Shown here piece after piece: positions 46,757-59,386 of a stretch of 64,000 nt of DNA. The DNA lies in assembly GCF_000264905.1 (NCBI RefSeq), contig NW_006763135.1, positions 1,839,179-1,903,178 on the forward strand, read 5' to 3'. Numbering within the stretch: position 1 is the stretch's first letter; the number at the start of each line of letters is the position of its first letter. This DNA comes from Stereum hirsutum FP-91666 SS1 (lineage: Eukaryota > Basidiomycota > Agaricomycetes > Russulales > Stereaceae). The notes beneath the pieces are model-generated. The model was not told the origin of the DNA. It was given only the letters and a program-made list of their open reading frames with translations, and did not search any database. A program made the position numbers and the translations under genes.

Positions 46757-48586
46757 ATGGACGATTGGATATTCAGCATACCGAATATCCTTCAGAGCGT
46801 GCTAGACACAGTGAGCATTTCGCACTACCGTTGTCGTCGTCCTCATGTTGAACTTCCAGTGCGTGTCAGATTGTGTCCACTCGCTCTTCTGTGGCACGCC
46901 GGACGCGAGCCCTCTTGGAGCTTGAGCATCTCATAGCCAAGATCTTTACTGGATCGGATGCCGACGCGGTCGATGTATTTTGTTCGCTTCAGGATTCGTT
47001 CGAGTGCAACGGTCAGTGCTTTTCAACTACGTACTTCTTGAAGGGCTCATACAAACAAACAGCAATGATCAGTCCCATCAAGACTATTATTTTGGATGTC
47101 CGGCGCCACAGTCCGCCTGGAGTCTCTTCTCAACCGAGGGCGTAAGTCGCCCCTCTATACTTTTGTTTTTGTGTTCGTGGCCTAACGCGAAGGCTGTGCA
47201 GACGAAAAACAGGCAGAATTGTCCGCATTGTGTTCGCAACTGATGCAATGCTTGACAATAACACAAGGCGTGGTCCTTTCACACCAATCGAGCAAGGTTT
47301 TCATGGGAAGGAAATATCCTTTGGAGGTTTGCCATCCAGTCAGCTTTGTTCTCAAAATAGTGAATTGAACTCCATCCGGTACAGATTCTCCTAGATCTCC
47401 TCCTGGTTGCACGTCACATACCCGTCTCAAGTGATTCAGACGCCATATCGAGATCATCAACATCGAGCACACTCCCATCCGCATCCTCATCATCTGCCAT
47501 ACCACTAGCATCAGTCGTTCTTGATACATTGCTCTGCATACTTGTTGATGCGCCGGCTGCACTCCGAACATTCGAGGATGTCAATGGAGTGCAAGTGGCG
47601 GTCAAACTCCTCAAGCGCCCACATACCCCGAAAGAAGTCAAGTCAGTCAGCAGCCACTAATCGCCATATGCTCACGTCACTTACAGCGCTCATTTTGCAG
47701 GATGAAATGCCTCGAATTCTTTTACTTCTACCTGATGGACGAAACAACAGCGTCAAACAACATGACACAGATGCCGACGCCCGCACCACCGTCCGCACTT
47801 GCAACTACGCCTTCCGCAGTTCCCAATCCCCTCCTGCCATCTCCCTCTCTCTCAGAATCCAGGCAGAAGCCCCGCTACACCGGTCATGTCGCTCGCGAGG
47901 AGTCATCAGGCTCAGACGACTCGTATACCTCCGGAACATCACGATCATCATCATCCTCTACGACCTCCGCCTCCTCAGTTGCCTCATCTGCAACCACCCT
48001 CGTACCTCCCAGTCCCACCTCAACTCCCTTGCCCAAGACGCCACCTCACTCGCCCCCAGATACTCTGAACAGCGGAACCAAGCGGAGTCCTTCGTCTTTT
48101 TCCTCCTCGGGCCCGAGTGCGAAACCAAGATCCCTTCTTATGCTTCGGAAAGATGTAGACTTCGTACCACTCAGTCCAAAGAAGGGTAGCCCGCTCACAA
48201 GACTTGGTGTCGGTCATTCTCGGCTCAGCAGCATCACCAACATCAACACCACGCCCATGTCGACACCGAGAAGACAGAAACCTCTCAGCGCAGGAACTTC
48301 GAGCGAAAAGGAGGACGGAGACAGCGGAAACTCTACGTTCGCGCTCACATACGACGAGAACAGCTCTGTGGACGGGTCCGAGCCCGATTTGAATTCCTCG
48401 TCCAACTCCTCCGCTCCCTCTTCTGTGCCGCGGCGAGAGTATCGGCAGCAAGATGGCAATGGAAATGGGAACGTGTCGACGATTAGGACGACGGAGGAGA
48501 AGAAGAAGCTTCTGGGGACTATGTTGGGGAATGTGGACGCGCTGGTGGAAGGCGTGCGGAAGGCCGGCGTGTGGGGGTTGGGCTAG
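46757..48586 (+). CDS. CDC14: CDC14, septation initiation network component
   Basis: Protein of 510 aa; exons 46757-46810, 46870-47011, 47073-47141, 47202-47326, 47385-47641, 47701-48586 (coordinates of exons 4-5 could be off by one). The family's helical region is clear: ALLELEHLIAKIFTG, FECNVPSRLLFWMSGATVRL, CSQLMQCLTITQGVVLSHQS, SSKVFMGRKYPLEILLDLLL, PHTPKEVKMKCLEFFYFYLM. It is followed by a Ser/Thr/Pro-rich tail ending KKKLLGTMLGNVDALVEGVRK. By family knowledge this fungal Cdc14 is not the phosphatase of the same name in budding yeast but the partner of the Sid1 kinase in the septation initiation network, controlling septum formation. The tail has many SP/TP sites, consistent with cell-cycle phosphorylation. 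Confidence 0.92.
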
Positions 48587-49219
48587 AGGGGAGCCGAGGC
48601 TAGAGATAAGTAACTTATTGAGTTGTGCGGTGCGTCAGTGTGTTGGTTGACGTCGTGTGTGAGCTCGTGTCTTCCTTGCCATGGTTTTAGGTCACTGTCA
48701 GGGTTTTGTTTGTAGTCGGTCTTCGATTTTGTTGTGTTCGTTGTTTGATACAGCATGGACTCTGTGTTATATTATATCTGTACCGTACCCAGTCAATTGT
48801 ACGCAAGTTTGATCGAGATGACCATCGTGAAATTATTCAAAGCGGCAAGGTCAACACGCACGGGCTATAGGGCGGTAGATGATGACCAACAGGGTCTTTG
48901 CTGAATAGACCAAAGTATGTTCACGGTAGGTTCTTCGCCGACATTTATAGCGTGATTGCATAGCGTGAGAGCGAGGGTACACCGCGATACCCGATGACAA
49001 CGGTCATGTTATGCGTCTTGAACAGATATCCACGGATTCACACCACGGAAGTATAACACAGAGAAGAAATATGTGCAAGGAAAATGCATTCCTTCTAGAG
49101 ATCCGCAAAGTGATGAGGGCGGAGGTAGTGACATGGCGAAAGAAGCAATAAAGGCAATATGTAGATGAGAAAGACCGAAAATAGGAACGAACACAGAGAG
49201 CAAGGGAGAATCACAGCAT
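48587..49219. other. Intergenic, 3' regions of CDC14 and cytochrome b5
   Basis: Convergent 3' region. No gene recognised on either strand. Confidence 0.5.
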
Positions 49220-49917
49220 TCAAGCACCGTAGAACCGCCATGCAAAGTAGGCAGCGAGGGCAGCAAGGGGTACGAAGTACATAGCACTGTACGAATGGGG
49301 AGACGTGACACGTCAGCAGAAGGACGACGGTGATGGAGAGCAGGGACGGACTTTGATGACTGTTCAACTGCGTTGTTAACGGCAGCGGAAGATGTGGTGG
49401 TCTTCGACTTTGCAAGCTGGAGGGGTCGGCGGCGGTAATTGATCAGAATGGTGTGTGTTGTGTGCGGCCGCACGGAATGGCTGGTGACGCACCGTAGACT
49501 TTTCAAACTCGCCGACAAGCATGTTGGGGAGCATGGCACGGGCCTCGTCAGAGTGTCCAACATCCTCGAACGCTTCTGTCGCATCCTTGCCTGTGAAACA
49601 CCGCGCACCATCATAGTATGAGTGACATGTTAACACTGGGTTCAACGGATTGAACGCACCAGCTTCAGACAAGATGACCTCGTCTCCTCCAGGGTGCTAG
49701 AGACCGTCTATGTTCAGTATCCATGCCTTATTATAGACGGGTTCCAAATACCTCGTCGAGGAAACCGGCCACGTCGTAGACTGGAGAGGCGGCGGGTCAG
49801 CAAAATAGACGCGTGGTGATTGGCCGGCGACGCGTGCACACCTTTACCGTCGATGAGGAGCCACATGTTGGTCTTGTTGGTGTGCTCCTTGAGCTGGTCG
49901 AAAGTGATGAGAGACAT
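49220..49917 (-). CDS. CYB5: Cytochrome b5
   Basis: Protein of 123 aa; exons 49842-49917, 49752-49780, 49660-49696, 49493-49590, 49352-49416, 49220-49286. The haem domain (about 4-80) has both axial ligands: His36 in HPGGDEVI and His60 in DVGHSDEARAM. The last 20 residues (AMYFVPLAALAAYFAWRFYG) form a hydrophobic tail anchor. This is the standard microsomal b5 layout. By family knowledge it is an ER-membrane electron carrier for desaturases, sterol enzymes and P450s. The six exons include ones of 29 and 37 nt. Confidence 0.96.
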
Positions 49918-51726
49918 GGCTAGCTAGCTGGTTCGTACGGTGAGGTCGTGGAAGAAGGGATGAGCGCCGAGCAAAGGGAGCGTGGGGGACGGTTCAGGCG
50001 GGTCGTGTAGAGCTCTATCGTTCGATAATTTATAGGTGAGATAAACCGGGCTTGTCCGGACGCGCGGTGACCCAACGCGGCTGACAGCATCCCTCTGTAT
50101 CAGCCCGCGGCGTGAGACTCGGGCAGCGCTAGCGGCCAGTACGTATGTCTCCTGGGCCTCGTTACAACTCACATATCCCATCAGACCCTTACGACTGGGC
50201 TGGCGAGCAGATCTAGAAAAGTCCAATGGTCCAGCACGCATTGGATGGCTCGAAGCCCGCATCTCACGTAACCAGACCTGCTCAGATGTCGGATGTTTCC
50301 TTTCGAACTTCACGCAGGGCCCTGTTCAGATTCCGAAGTTGAACTCCTATGGTCGAACCGACGAGGGTGCGGCTTCAAAGCTTGCGATCACGGCGAGAAA
50401 AGCAGTAGAATGGTACTGTGCATTGCCCAACAAATATAACTAGCAAGTACATACATACAACGAGAAGAAATGTATACACAGTTTAGTACTCGAGTCACCA
50501 CGCGAATAAAGGACCTCAAGTGTGGACCATGTAGCTCAGTTCGTCTTCCACGATACTAGTATGGAGACGAAGGCATTGTGAGCCGTGTCTCCAGGCAAAA
50601 GCGAGTGGGGATCAGTCAGAAAAATTCGTTGAAAATAATGCGAGCGTCAAGTACGGAGGAAACATCTTCCGTTCCCGTAACAAGAGCACACAGATTAGGG
50701 ACCGAGTAAGCAACGTTCAGATGGGGACAAAGATTGAGAAGATACTGAGATGGCATGAATCACGAACAAGATGATGAGAGCTCTGACCTCCACCGAAGTC
50801 CGAGAGGAAAGACGCTCGGTTGATAATTTTCTTGCCTTTATTAGGATGCATTTTACACTCCGCGCGAAACTCCGCGAAGGTGGCGAAACGGGTGTCAAGG
50901 GCCGCAACATGCACGTGTAGATACCTCACCAGCTCATTTTACCATACAACGCAGCGTATGTTTCAGCACTCGTACTCACCGTTACTCTCGACGATTTCAA
51001 CTTGACTAGACGACCATTCTAATGCAACGTGATTCCGAGACAGTCGCTCTATACAAAATAGACATGTCAATCACCAGGGCGCGCGATGGAGTGTACCCGT
51101 TCGCAATCTTCATGAGCACATGAGCGGCCAGGAGAAGATCGCCGAATATCACTGCTCCATCAGTATGCGAAATCCAATAGTACTGCAGCATATAACTGTC
51201 CATATGACGAGGAGTGGAAGTTGTGGAGTTTGCCCGAAATTCTGGTACCGCCGGCGCTACAAATTACCTTCAACAACCGATGTACAAGGAATAATGAGGG
51301 TGCCGAGGACAGATGATGTCTTCGTACCTATATATGCTTCGGTGTACTAGGTCAATTGACGAGTGCCATGATCGAACGGCCCGATTATGCTGGGATCATA
51401 GTACACGACCGTCGTGAAGGCGAAACAGTTACCTTGGGAGAGTGCTCGGTTCCAATGCGTATGAATCTCTAGCGGACAGTGCTGAGGACGATGCGTGAAT
51501 ATACGCATATTTTGGACGGTCTCTTTTGTGGTGCTTGTTGGGAAAAAGAGATTCGTACTCCGCCGAATAAATGCGGTGTGGCCACGCGACGTGCACGACA
51601 CGATCGAAGGTCACCTCTGACACTTCGCGGCCACCCCTTTGACCGAACGCCCATCATCATACCCCCACCCACTGACTCCCCCTCATTGAACAAGTTTGTT
51701 CCAGCCCGCGCCTCTGCCACCGTTCC
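49918..51726. other. Long intergenic region, no supported gene
   Basis: 1.8 kb between divergent cytochrome b5 and the FG-repeat gene. On the minus strand, about 50717-50929 encodes a hydrophilic stretch (HVAALDTRFATFAEFRAECK) and about 51006-51203 another open frame, but stops interrupt both and no splice model joined them to a known family. They may be remnants of a gene. Confidence 0.4.
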
Positions 51727-54700
51727 ATGGCGAACGACTTTGACTCCTCAGACATCCTTGGCAGCTCTGTCCCGCTTGGTCGAGGCCGGGCGGAATCTTC
51801 GTCTTCTTCGTCATTCTTTTTCCTTGGGTTTCTAGCTTTCGCTGGTGTTGGGGTCTATTTCTGGTTCAAATTGCAGGGACACGTGCACTACGCGCGATGG
51901 AGGGAGAGAAAACGTAGACGGTTGAGTGATTTCTCATCATGCCCAAAGTCAAACATTCTTGCTGAGTATACTGCAGAGCGGCTCGTGAAAGATATGGCAT
52001 CGACGCTGACGATACCCGCCCATTCGCGGTTGCTTACGCGCAGGCTCGTAAACAGAGGGATCAGGCTCGCTTGGATCGGGAGAGAGCTTCCCAGTCAGTG
52101 TATAGCTCGGGGCGTGACGAGACGCCGCCCCACCTACCGCAATTACGCAATAGGTTGACGAGTGGTATGTTCGAAACCCTTGTTGTTCTCTGAAACCCCA
52201 CACTAACAATATCGCTATTCGGCCCTCTGAATAGTCTCTCCTGGCGTTCAATACAGCTATCGGCCCTCCTCATACCGTGATGTCAGCATTGACCGTCACC
52301 AGAAGTGAGTTTCCCTGTAATCGCTATTGCACAATAAAATTGATGGACACGGTATTGCTCAGCTTGGCGCCTCCGGAAGCGCCTATTGAAGTCCCTACAG
52401 AGGCTCCAGTAGAGTACGTTGATGACTTTCCGGAGACAGAAGAGGCGACAGAAGAGGCGACAGACGAACCCTCGCGATCATCTCCTGTGTCTCAAGGCGA
52501 CCATGATAGCGGTTTCGGAGAAGAAGAGGGAAGTCCTGCTGTAATGGAGGGAATTGTCGAGCACGGGGCACGACGCACAAAACGTCTCGCGGATTCAGGC
52601 GAGGAAGGTGATTTGGAGTCTCTCCAAGGGCGCCGTCACGACAAACGTCGCAGGAAGACCTCGAACCGGACGCCCACACATCCTCCTATCGAAATCGTTC
52701 CTTCTACGGCCGACGAAGGAGAAGAAATGGAGGTCGATGCGATTGACGAGATGCCACCTGTTCGTCGTGGAAAGAAGCGTGACAGGGTAGAGGCTGGTTC
52801 CACGTTCGGAGGCGATGACGAGTCTGCCGTGGATGACGTGAACGACGAGCGATCGCGGCATCGTCGGAAGCGCAGGAATCGCAGGGATGGTGCTTCGCAT
52901 CGTGGTCGCAAACGAGGCCGAGGTGTGGATACTTCGGAGAGCGAGAGTGAGGAGGGTAGTCGTCGTATTGCGGGTAAGGCTTCGCGCAGGCGACAGCATT
53001 ACTCAGATGACTCAGAGGAAGATGTGCCGGTGGAAGGTGTACAAGTCCACAAGGATCCGAGATGTGGTGGTCGCCGAGTGGGTGAGGAATGGGAAGCTCC
53101 AGGAGCTAAGTACAAGGTCGGAAGGGATGGTCGACGGTTGATCCTGGCGCTAGTGAAAACCCATAGGCCATTATTCCCTATGGTGAGTTGTTTAGGACCT
53201 CATACCACATTTATATACTAACCAGTCATTTAGCCCAACGATTCCCAGCATCCGGATCGCGAGGTCAACGTCAGCGCCTTGGTCGAGAAGTGGTTAACGG
53301 ACGAGGAGTACCAACTTGCAAAAGACCGACGCGAGTTGGCCTGGCAGGATCCTCCGCCTAGCATCACTATTCCTTCTGTAAGTTTGTTTCCTGATGCATG
53401 TTCACTGTAGCCCTCAAACCTCTTGCTAGCACCCCTCCATCATCGATGATCGACCAAGTTTCTGGAAATCTACGTCTGGACTAGGCGCTTCAGTAAGGAG
53501 ACAATCGCTCCTCGCAAGCCCTGCAAGTTCGACCAGGAGCTTAAACCCTGAACCATCTCCCAGTCCTCAGCCAACACCTGAATCTTCGCCTCGCCGTCGG
53601 ATATCATCGTTTCCAAGTCTCAGTAGTATGGGTAAATCCAAGTCACTGTCAAAATGGCAGAAGCAGGAGTTGGAAGCTACCTCGATGGATCGTATCAGAG
53701 CTAAGAACGAGGCAGAGCTTGCGAAGAGGGAGCAGTCAAAGCCGAAGGTCTCGTCCCCACTTGCGACTGCCCCTCCTACCTCGTCAATACCCGCATCGGC
53801 CCCCAGCCTCACTTTCCAAAAAGCACCCGAAAATCCTTCTGCAGGTGCTGTTGCCCCCGCTGTCCTTCCGGAGAAGAAAGACGAAGCGAAGCAGACCGAG
53901 TCCTCGAAGTCCACGTTCGCTTTCCCAAGCCTCCCGGCGAAACCAGGGGAGAAGGAGAATAGTCAGAGCTCTGCTCCGGCTCCATCTTTATCGTTCTCTG
54001 CTCCCAATCTTGCGCAGCCAGCAAAGAACACTCCAACTACCAGTGCACCGACAACTGCGAATATCCCAAATTTCTTCGGGAACAAAGGATCACAGACTCC
54101 TGCAGCTGCTCCCATGTTCCAGCCTACTCCGGCACAGAGCGCGACTGCTCCTGTGAACCCATCTCCGCTTGGATTGACCTCTCAATCGTCTTCGCAAACT
54201 GCTCCTACGCCATCCTTCTCGTTTGGTCCACCGAAACCCGCTCAGACCACGTCTGTCAACAATGCCGCAGGAAAGACCGAGGAGCCCAAATCTACGTTCC
54301 CGTTCGGAAGACCAGGACCGACTCCGGTCACCCAGCCATTTACCTCTGGGTCCACTTCACAACCCTCTGCAAACAGTTCAACGATGTTCTCATTCTCGAA
54401 ACCAGCAGCGTCTTCTGCGGCCGCTTCGTCCGCTCCATCGTCGACACCGGCCGCTGGTGCGAGCGCCGACTCGGCAGCGAAGCCAAAATTCAGTTTCGGG
54501 ATTGGGAAACCCTCGAGCCTGTCGCCTCCTGCTGCTTCGGGTACACCTGCGGCTCCCTCGACATCTCAAGACTCTGCTCCGAAGTTCTCGTTCGGACCAA
54601 CCGTTGGTGGTGCAGGTGCTGGCCAAGCTCCTATGACGGGGACCTCGCCGTCTCCAGCTGCCCTTGCCAACCCCTTCGCTTTTGGAGCAAGCACCACGCC

Positions 54701-55235
54701 CAGAGCGCCTGAAGCCACGCCATCGCTGTTTGCCAACAATTCAGGTGCCAAATCCGAGGCCAACAAGTCTGCGTTCTCGTTCGGGCCATCGGGAGGTGCC
54801 AATCCTGGACCATTCAACTTCGGAGGAGCTTCAAATAATACTACTAACGCCCCACCTGCCGGTGCATCTTCCCCCTCCTTTGCCTCAAAACCCGCATTTT
54901 CCTTCGGTGCTTCGGGCACACAGCCTCCAGCCCCCGCACCTACAGCGAACTCGCCATTTACGTTTGGAATGCCTCCCGCGCAGGCCAATGCGAGCAACGC
55001 TGGAGTTGCAGCCGAGGCACCAAAACCCTCGGGAGGATTCAACTTTGCTTTTGGAGCTCAAAATAATTCGCCATTTGCGGCCGCTGGAAACTCGCAGTCT
55101 AATAACAACGCCCCAACTGGTGCGCCCCCTGCCGCACCATCATTCGGTGCCCCCGGTGGTGCGGCACCTAATCCGTTCGGTTTTGGATCTGGGAGTTCAA
55201 ACAGTGGAGCGTTTTCGTTTGGACCGAAGAAGTGA
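51727..55235 (+). CDS. Membrane-anchored FG-repeat protein, candidate pore-membrane nucleoporin
   Basis: Protein of 1073 aa; exons 51727-51920, 51977-52164, 52235-52304, 52363-53182, 53234-53377, 53430-55235, all in phase. Residues 30-47 form one strongly hydrophobic helix (FFFLGFLAFAGVGVYFWF) followed by a basic patch (RWRERKRRR). Next comes an acidic Glu/Pro-rich segment, then very basic bipartite-NLS-like clusters (KDRRRK-type; HRRKRRNRRDG, GRKRGRG), and a short conserved-looking helix (KWLTDEEYQLAKDRRELAWQ). From about residue 600 to the end there are FG repeats: FSFG, FGFG, PFGRP, FNFGG in Ala/Pro/Ser/Thr linkers. FG domains line the nuclear pore channel; a membrane helix plus FG domain in one chain is the architecture of vertebrate POM121. 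Orthology is not shown. The splice joins 51920-51977 and 52164-52235 are what tie the helix to the FG part. Confidence 0.82.
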
Positions 55236-55608
55236 ACTTTTCGTATGTATGCAAGCCACTTCGCCAGCACCTATTATACGTACATAAACCCCTTTGCACC
55301 ATTTATGATATGATGACCCTCTAGCATGCGGGAGGTGTATGTTTTATGCCAACAATTTACATTTCTTTCTGATCACATCGCCGATGTGTGTGGCCCTCCG
55401 TACCTACTACGCCACAACTGTATGCATGTGATAACACTATGCTTTCGATGAACGCTGTTGCTTGAAACGCACCCCAGTTGCGACCTGACAGTGACATCGA
55501 GCATTGCTACTCCCACTACATTCTACGTGCAACTGTGAAGTGTTGAACGGAATTCCTGCAAGTCCTGACAGCATTCTATCCGCGATTTGTGCAGCGGGAT
55601 CTGCGAAG
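55236..55608. other. Intergenic between two plus-strand genes
   Basis: 3' region of the FG-repeat gene and promoter of the coiled-coil gene. No other feature seen. Confidence 0.5.
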
Positions 55609-58340
55609 ATGAATACCCCCCGAAGCTCAACGACTCCCCGCCCTCGACCGCCTGCTCAGAACCGTCGAACATCTTCCCTAAAACACAGCACTACTTCACC
55701 TCCACCGCCCTACACTCTTTCATTCCCGACCACTACCTCAGAGCAGGACTCTCTCGCATACAGTTCTCCGAACCCTTCCTTCCTCGGTTCGCCAATACGT
55801 GCGAGCGCCACAAGTTCCAGGAACATACGAGGCACACCAGGCTCTTCCAGCGATCTCAAAGTTCATGATGTCGACGATGCTTGGATGGATGCTCAGTCTC
55901 GCGAAGAGCTTTCGGGTCTTCTCATGATGGCTGACGGGGTCATCAAGGATCGGGAGCGAGGTAAGCACGGTATTTGATTTAATTTCTACCCCGTCTCGTC
56001 TTTTATTGCCCCCAAACTTCCTCTAATGTAGCCGAGCTGAACACGAGTTATGCTTTCCGTCTTCTCGCCTCCTCCATTTTTACCTTTTCAGTCCTCAGCA
56101 TGACGTCCGAAGCCTGCAAAACTTTGTATAACGGGAACGTCGCGCTTCAGTCGAAACATCAGGCTTTGCTCGCTCGACTTCCCGCTGGACAGACGATGAC
56201 GCCTAGTTCATCGAATACACCTGTTTCGTCCGCTGCACCGAGCCCTCATTTCTACACGAGCAATTTACCTAGGGATAGAACATCTTCGACGGTCTCGGTC
56301 GAACCACCTGTACCACCTCGTCATTTCCGTCGTATCTCGGTTTCGCCTTCGGATATCGCGCAGCTTGCGGACCAGAATGCGGAACTTATGCAAACGTTGC
56401 AGGAACTCGAAGCAGAGTCTTCGCATGCGGATCAGGCAGGCAAACGGAAGTTGAAGAGACTGGAGGAGGAAATACAGTTATTGCGGGGGGAGTTGGAGGC
56501 AGCGCAGACCCGGAGCGTAGAGCTGGAGCAGCAGGTCATCGTGGGGACTAAGGTTGAGAAAGGGAGTGAGGAGGCGGAGAAGAGGAGGTTGGAGAGAGAG
56601 GAGAAGTTAAGAGGGTTGAAGGCGAAAGTTGGTTCGGATGGTGAAGACGATGAAGATGCCATTCCCCGCGATTTTGCTCCGAGCAATCCTTTGGGGTTGA
56701 GCACATCCTCTCGCTCTTCTGGTAGTTCCACTGCGACATCGTTACAAAGTCCTCCGGCAACACCTTCCAAGGCTTCACCGTCTCTCATAACCCGGCTTGT
56801 CAACAAAATCGCGGAACTCGAACAAACCAACGACCAGATGAACGAACAGCACAGGGAGACAGAAGCACGACTACGTCAGGCGGAGATGGACGCGGAAACC
56901 ATTCGGAAGTTATACTCTTTCCTAGACGACGATCCACAGGTGGAGGTCCAGGTTGTGGACGATGAAGATACTCCCGCCAACCTTTCGACCGATTCTCAAG
57001 ACCACTCCGTGCATTTCCGGAGTCTTCGCCGATCACTACATCTGGATTCTGCTCGACTCTCGCTCGATTCCCGGTTCGATAGCGGCATCAAGAACGTCAT
57101 GCAGAGCACACTTCGCAGCCACAGCAACCGTCTTCCCCTCAATGCTCCTCACAGAAATCGAAAAAGCGTCGTAGGCTTCTTCGGTTCTGCATCCCATTCG
57201 AGCACAGGTCTCCCTTCAGAAACGGGCTCCCCTTTCGTCTTTCCACCGTCGCCCCTGAAGGTAGAAACTGCCTCCTACGCACCCACAGAACCATCCGAAT
57301 TCGGTGCATCTTCCCCTGCGTTGTCCACACTTGATCTACCGGCAAACAATTTTGGCCGTGGACATACACTCGGAAGCGAACTAGGTAGTCAGTACGGAGA
57401 TGACTGGGCCGCTAACGCTGAAAATCACCATCTTCGAACAAGTAGCCTCTACGACCTCAGTAGTGTGACGGATGCCGCCCCTTCACCCCTCCTCTCACCC
57501 TCGTCTCCAACTGCTGAACATACCGCGTTCCCACCTATACCCCCTTCCATCGCCGTCCAGACCGCTACTCCGCCACATCCACAACCACAACCACAGGATT
57601 TCCTTTCCCAGTCCACGGATGCACATTTACAACTCACCCCGACCCCCGGTAGAATGGACCTTCCAGAAGCAGATGTCGATGAGACACCTAAATCGCTCGG
57701 GAGGTCAAATATGATTGAACGAAACCGAAGACTGTCGCAGACCGTCAGGTCGAGGACGACGCACTGGGTCGACAGACGGTTCAAGGATACGCTGAAGTCT
57801 CTGGGAGAAGACGTCGAGTCGGGCGATGTACCGTCGTCAGCCTCGTTGGACCTCGTTCTGTCTCCCACGAATCCGTTCATGTCACCGCCGGACGAGGTCC
57901 AGTCGCCGGTGGTGGGTGTCCACTCGACCGCGGAGGCTATCTCGGCGGCGACGGGTGTAGCGGCGCCTGCTGCTTTTACGAGGGTGTTGGATGCCGTGGA
58001 CGCTGTGGTAGACCAGTTCGTCGGTGTCGCCTCGTCGTCTGCTAAGGGCGACAACCCACGGTCCCCATCCGTAGTCTCAAAAGACCTTTCTTCGTCAGCC
58101 TCTCCTGTCCTCAATCGCAGTATTCGCACACGGAAAGCATCACATGCAGATGTCGATGCGAGTCACCAGTCAAAAGTGAAGAAACAGGGCCTTGCTGCGG
58201 TGATGCTCGAGGTCTGGCTGTGGTTGCAGTTCGTGATCATCATTGTCGTGTTCCTGTGGGCTATGGCGAAGCGGGGACCCAAGGGCGTATTGAAGGATGC
58301 GGAGAGGAGAAGGGCGATGAGTGGGGCCTCGCGAAGATGA
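55609..58340 (+). CDS. Tail-anchored coiled-coil protein, unknown function
   Basis: Protein of 871 aa; exons 55609-55960, 56032-56046, 56092-58340. The 45-nt gap 56047-56091 has splice-like ends (A|GTTATG ... TTTTCAG), but its length is a multiple of three and it contains no stop, so it may be retained (adding 15 aa). After a Ser/Pro-rich start there is a conserved-looking helix (EACKTLYNGNVALQSKHQAL). Coiled coils follow at about 210-280 (LADQNAELMQTLQELEAESS; KRKLKRLEEEIQLLRGELEA) and 350-390 (KIAELEQTNDQMNEQHRETE). The middle is Ser/Pro-rich and disordered, and a C-terminal membrane helix is present (EVWLWLQFVIIIVVFLWAMA) with a short basic tail. This is the layout of a tail-anchored tether of the ER or nuclear envelope. 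I do not recognise the family. Confidence 0.82.
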
Positions 58341-59386
58341 TTCGATACTCTCCTTTATTCGTCAGATTGAAGGATGTGCCTGTGGTAGTGGCGAGGGTTG
58401 GGTGTTGGATTCGAACTTGTGGATGATCCTGGTTTCTTGGTTTGTTCTTCTTATTCGTTCCTTGACGTTGGTTCCAAGCTACGCACATCATTATACCTCC
58501 ATTTGACTTGTCTGTGCATATCGCATACTACAGTACTACACACTGATATAATCGGCATTTGTTACACGTTGGATCTCGTTCTACCTACCGCGTCTTTCAA
58601 CTTTTGTTCCGTTTTGTCAGTTCCATCGCGCCATCACACCAACGGTCTTTCCCTATCACTCTCATATCTTATCACCTTCCGCCTCCGATCACTGTCTTTT
58701 GCCACCTTGAGAATCTTTTTTTCACTGACTGTTTGTGACCTTTTTTCACGATTGAGCATTGCATGTACGGCTTCATGACCCTTCACGATATACTTACTGG
58801 GGCTACTGTTTCATACTACGTGCCCATTCATGCTGCATACCTATAATTATATATGTTAATGAATCAACTTGTTCTCGCCAGTTGTGGCCAGGCTATACTT
58901 GCGTGGTTGGGTGCCACAGTGACCGTGAACGCCGCGTGCTCGGAAAAGCCCCTATTGGAACATCGTCATTTGGTAGACAACAGGCGGCGATACAGTAGTT
59001 GCAGCAAGATGTCATTGAAGCTGTCGCCCACAGCTCTGTAGCGCGGGAACTTCCCTTAACGGCCATGTGAATCAGGAGTGGATCCTAATAAGCGGACGAG
59101 TATGGCAGCTATGACTTCACCGAGTTCTAACTTATGACCGAACTCACGATCGCGGAGGCAGAGAATAGAATATGGTCGCAAGACCACCGAGCTTTGCGCC
59201 CTAGGGAAACAATATAACGGGGAGTGGTGGACACGAGTCACGCAGAATAACCTTCAACTTCCCAACACCTCAACCCTATTCGCCCTCTGTTTGTGCATAC
59301 CTCCCAAGTTGTCCTCCAGCTCTATCAACGCTCAGCGCTCAGACTCGAGGCAACATTCATAGTATAAGCCTACTAAGGCCAAAATC
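58341..59386. other. Intergenic, no gene seen
   Basis: T-rich 3' region of the coiled-coil gene and promoter of RCF2. No domain-bearing frame. Confidence 0.5.

Noticed and set aside
50695..50910. Minus-strand frames with a leucine/serine-rich translation
   Set aside because: Two competing frames, no start context, no splice model and no family resemblance; left as unexplained sequence.
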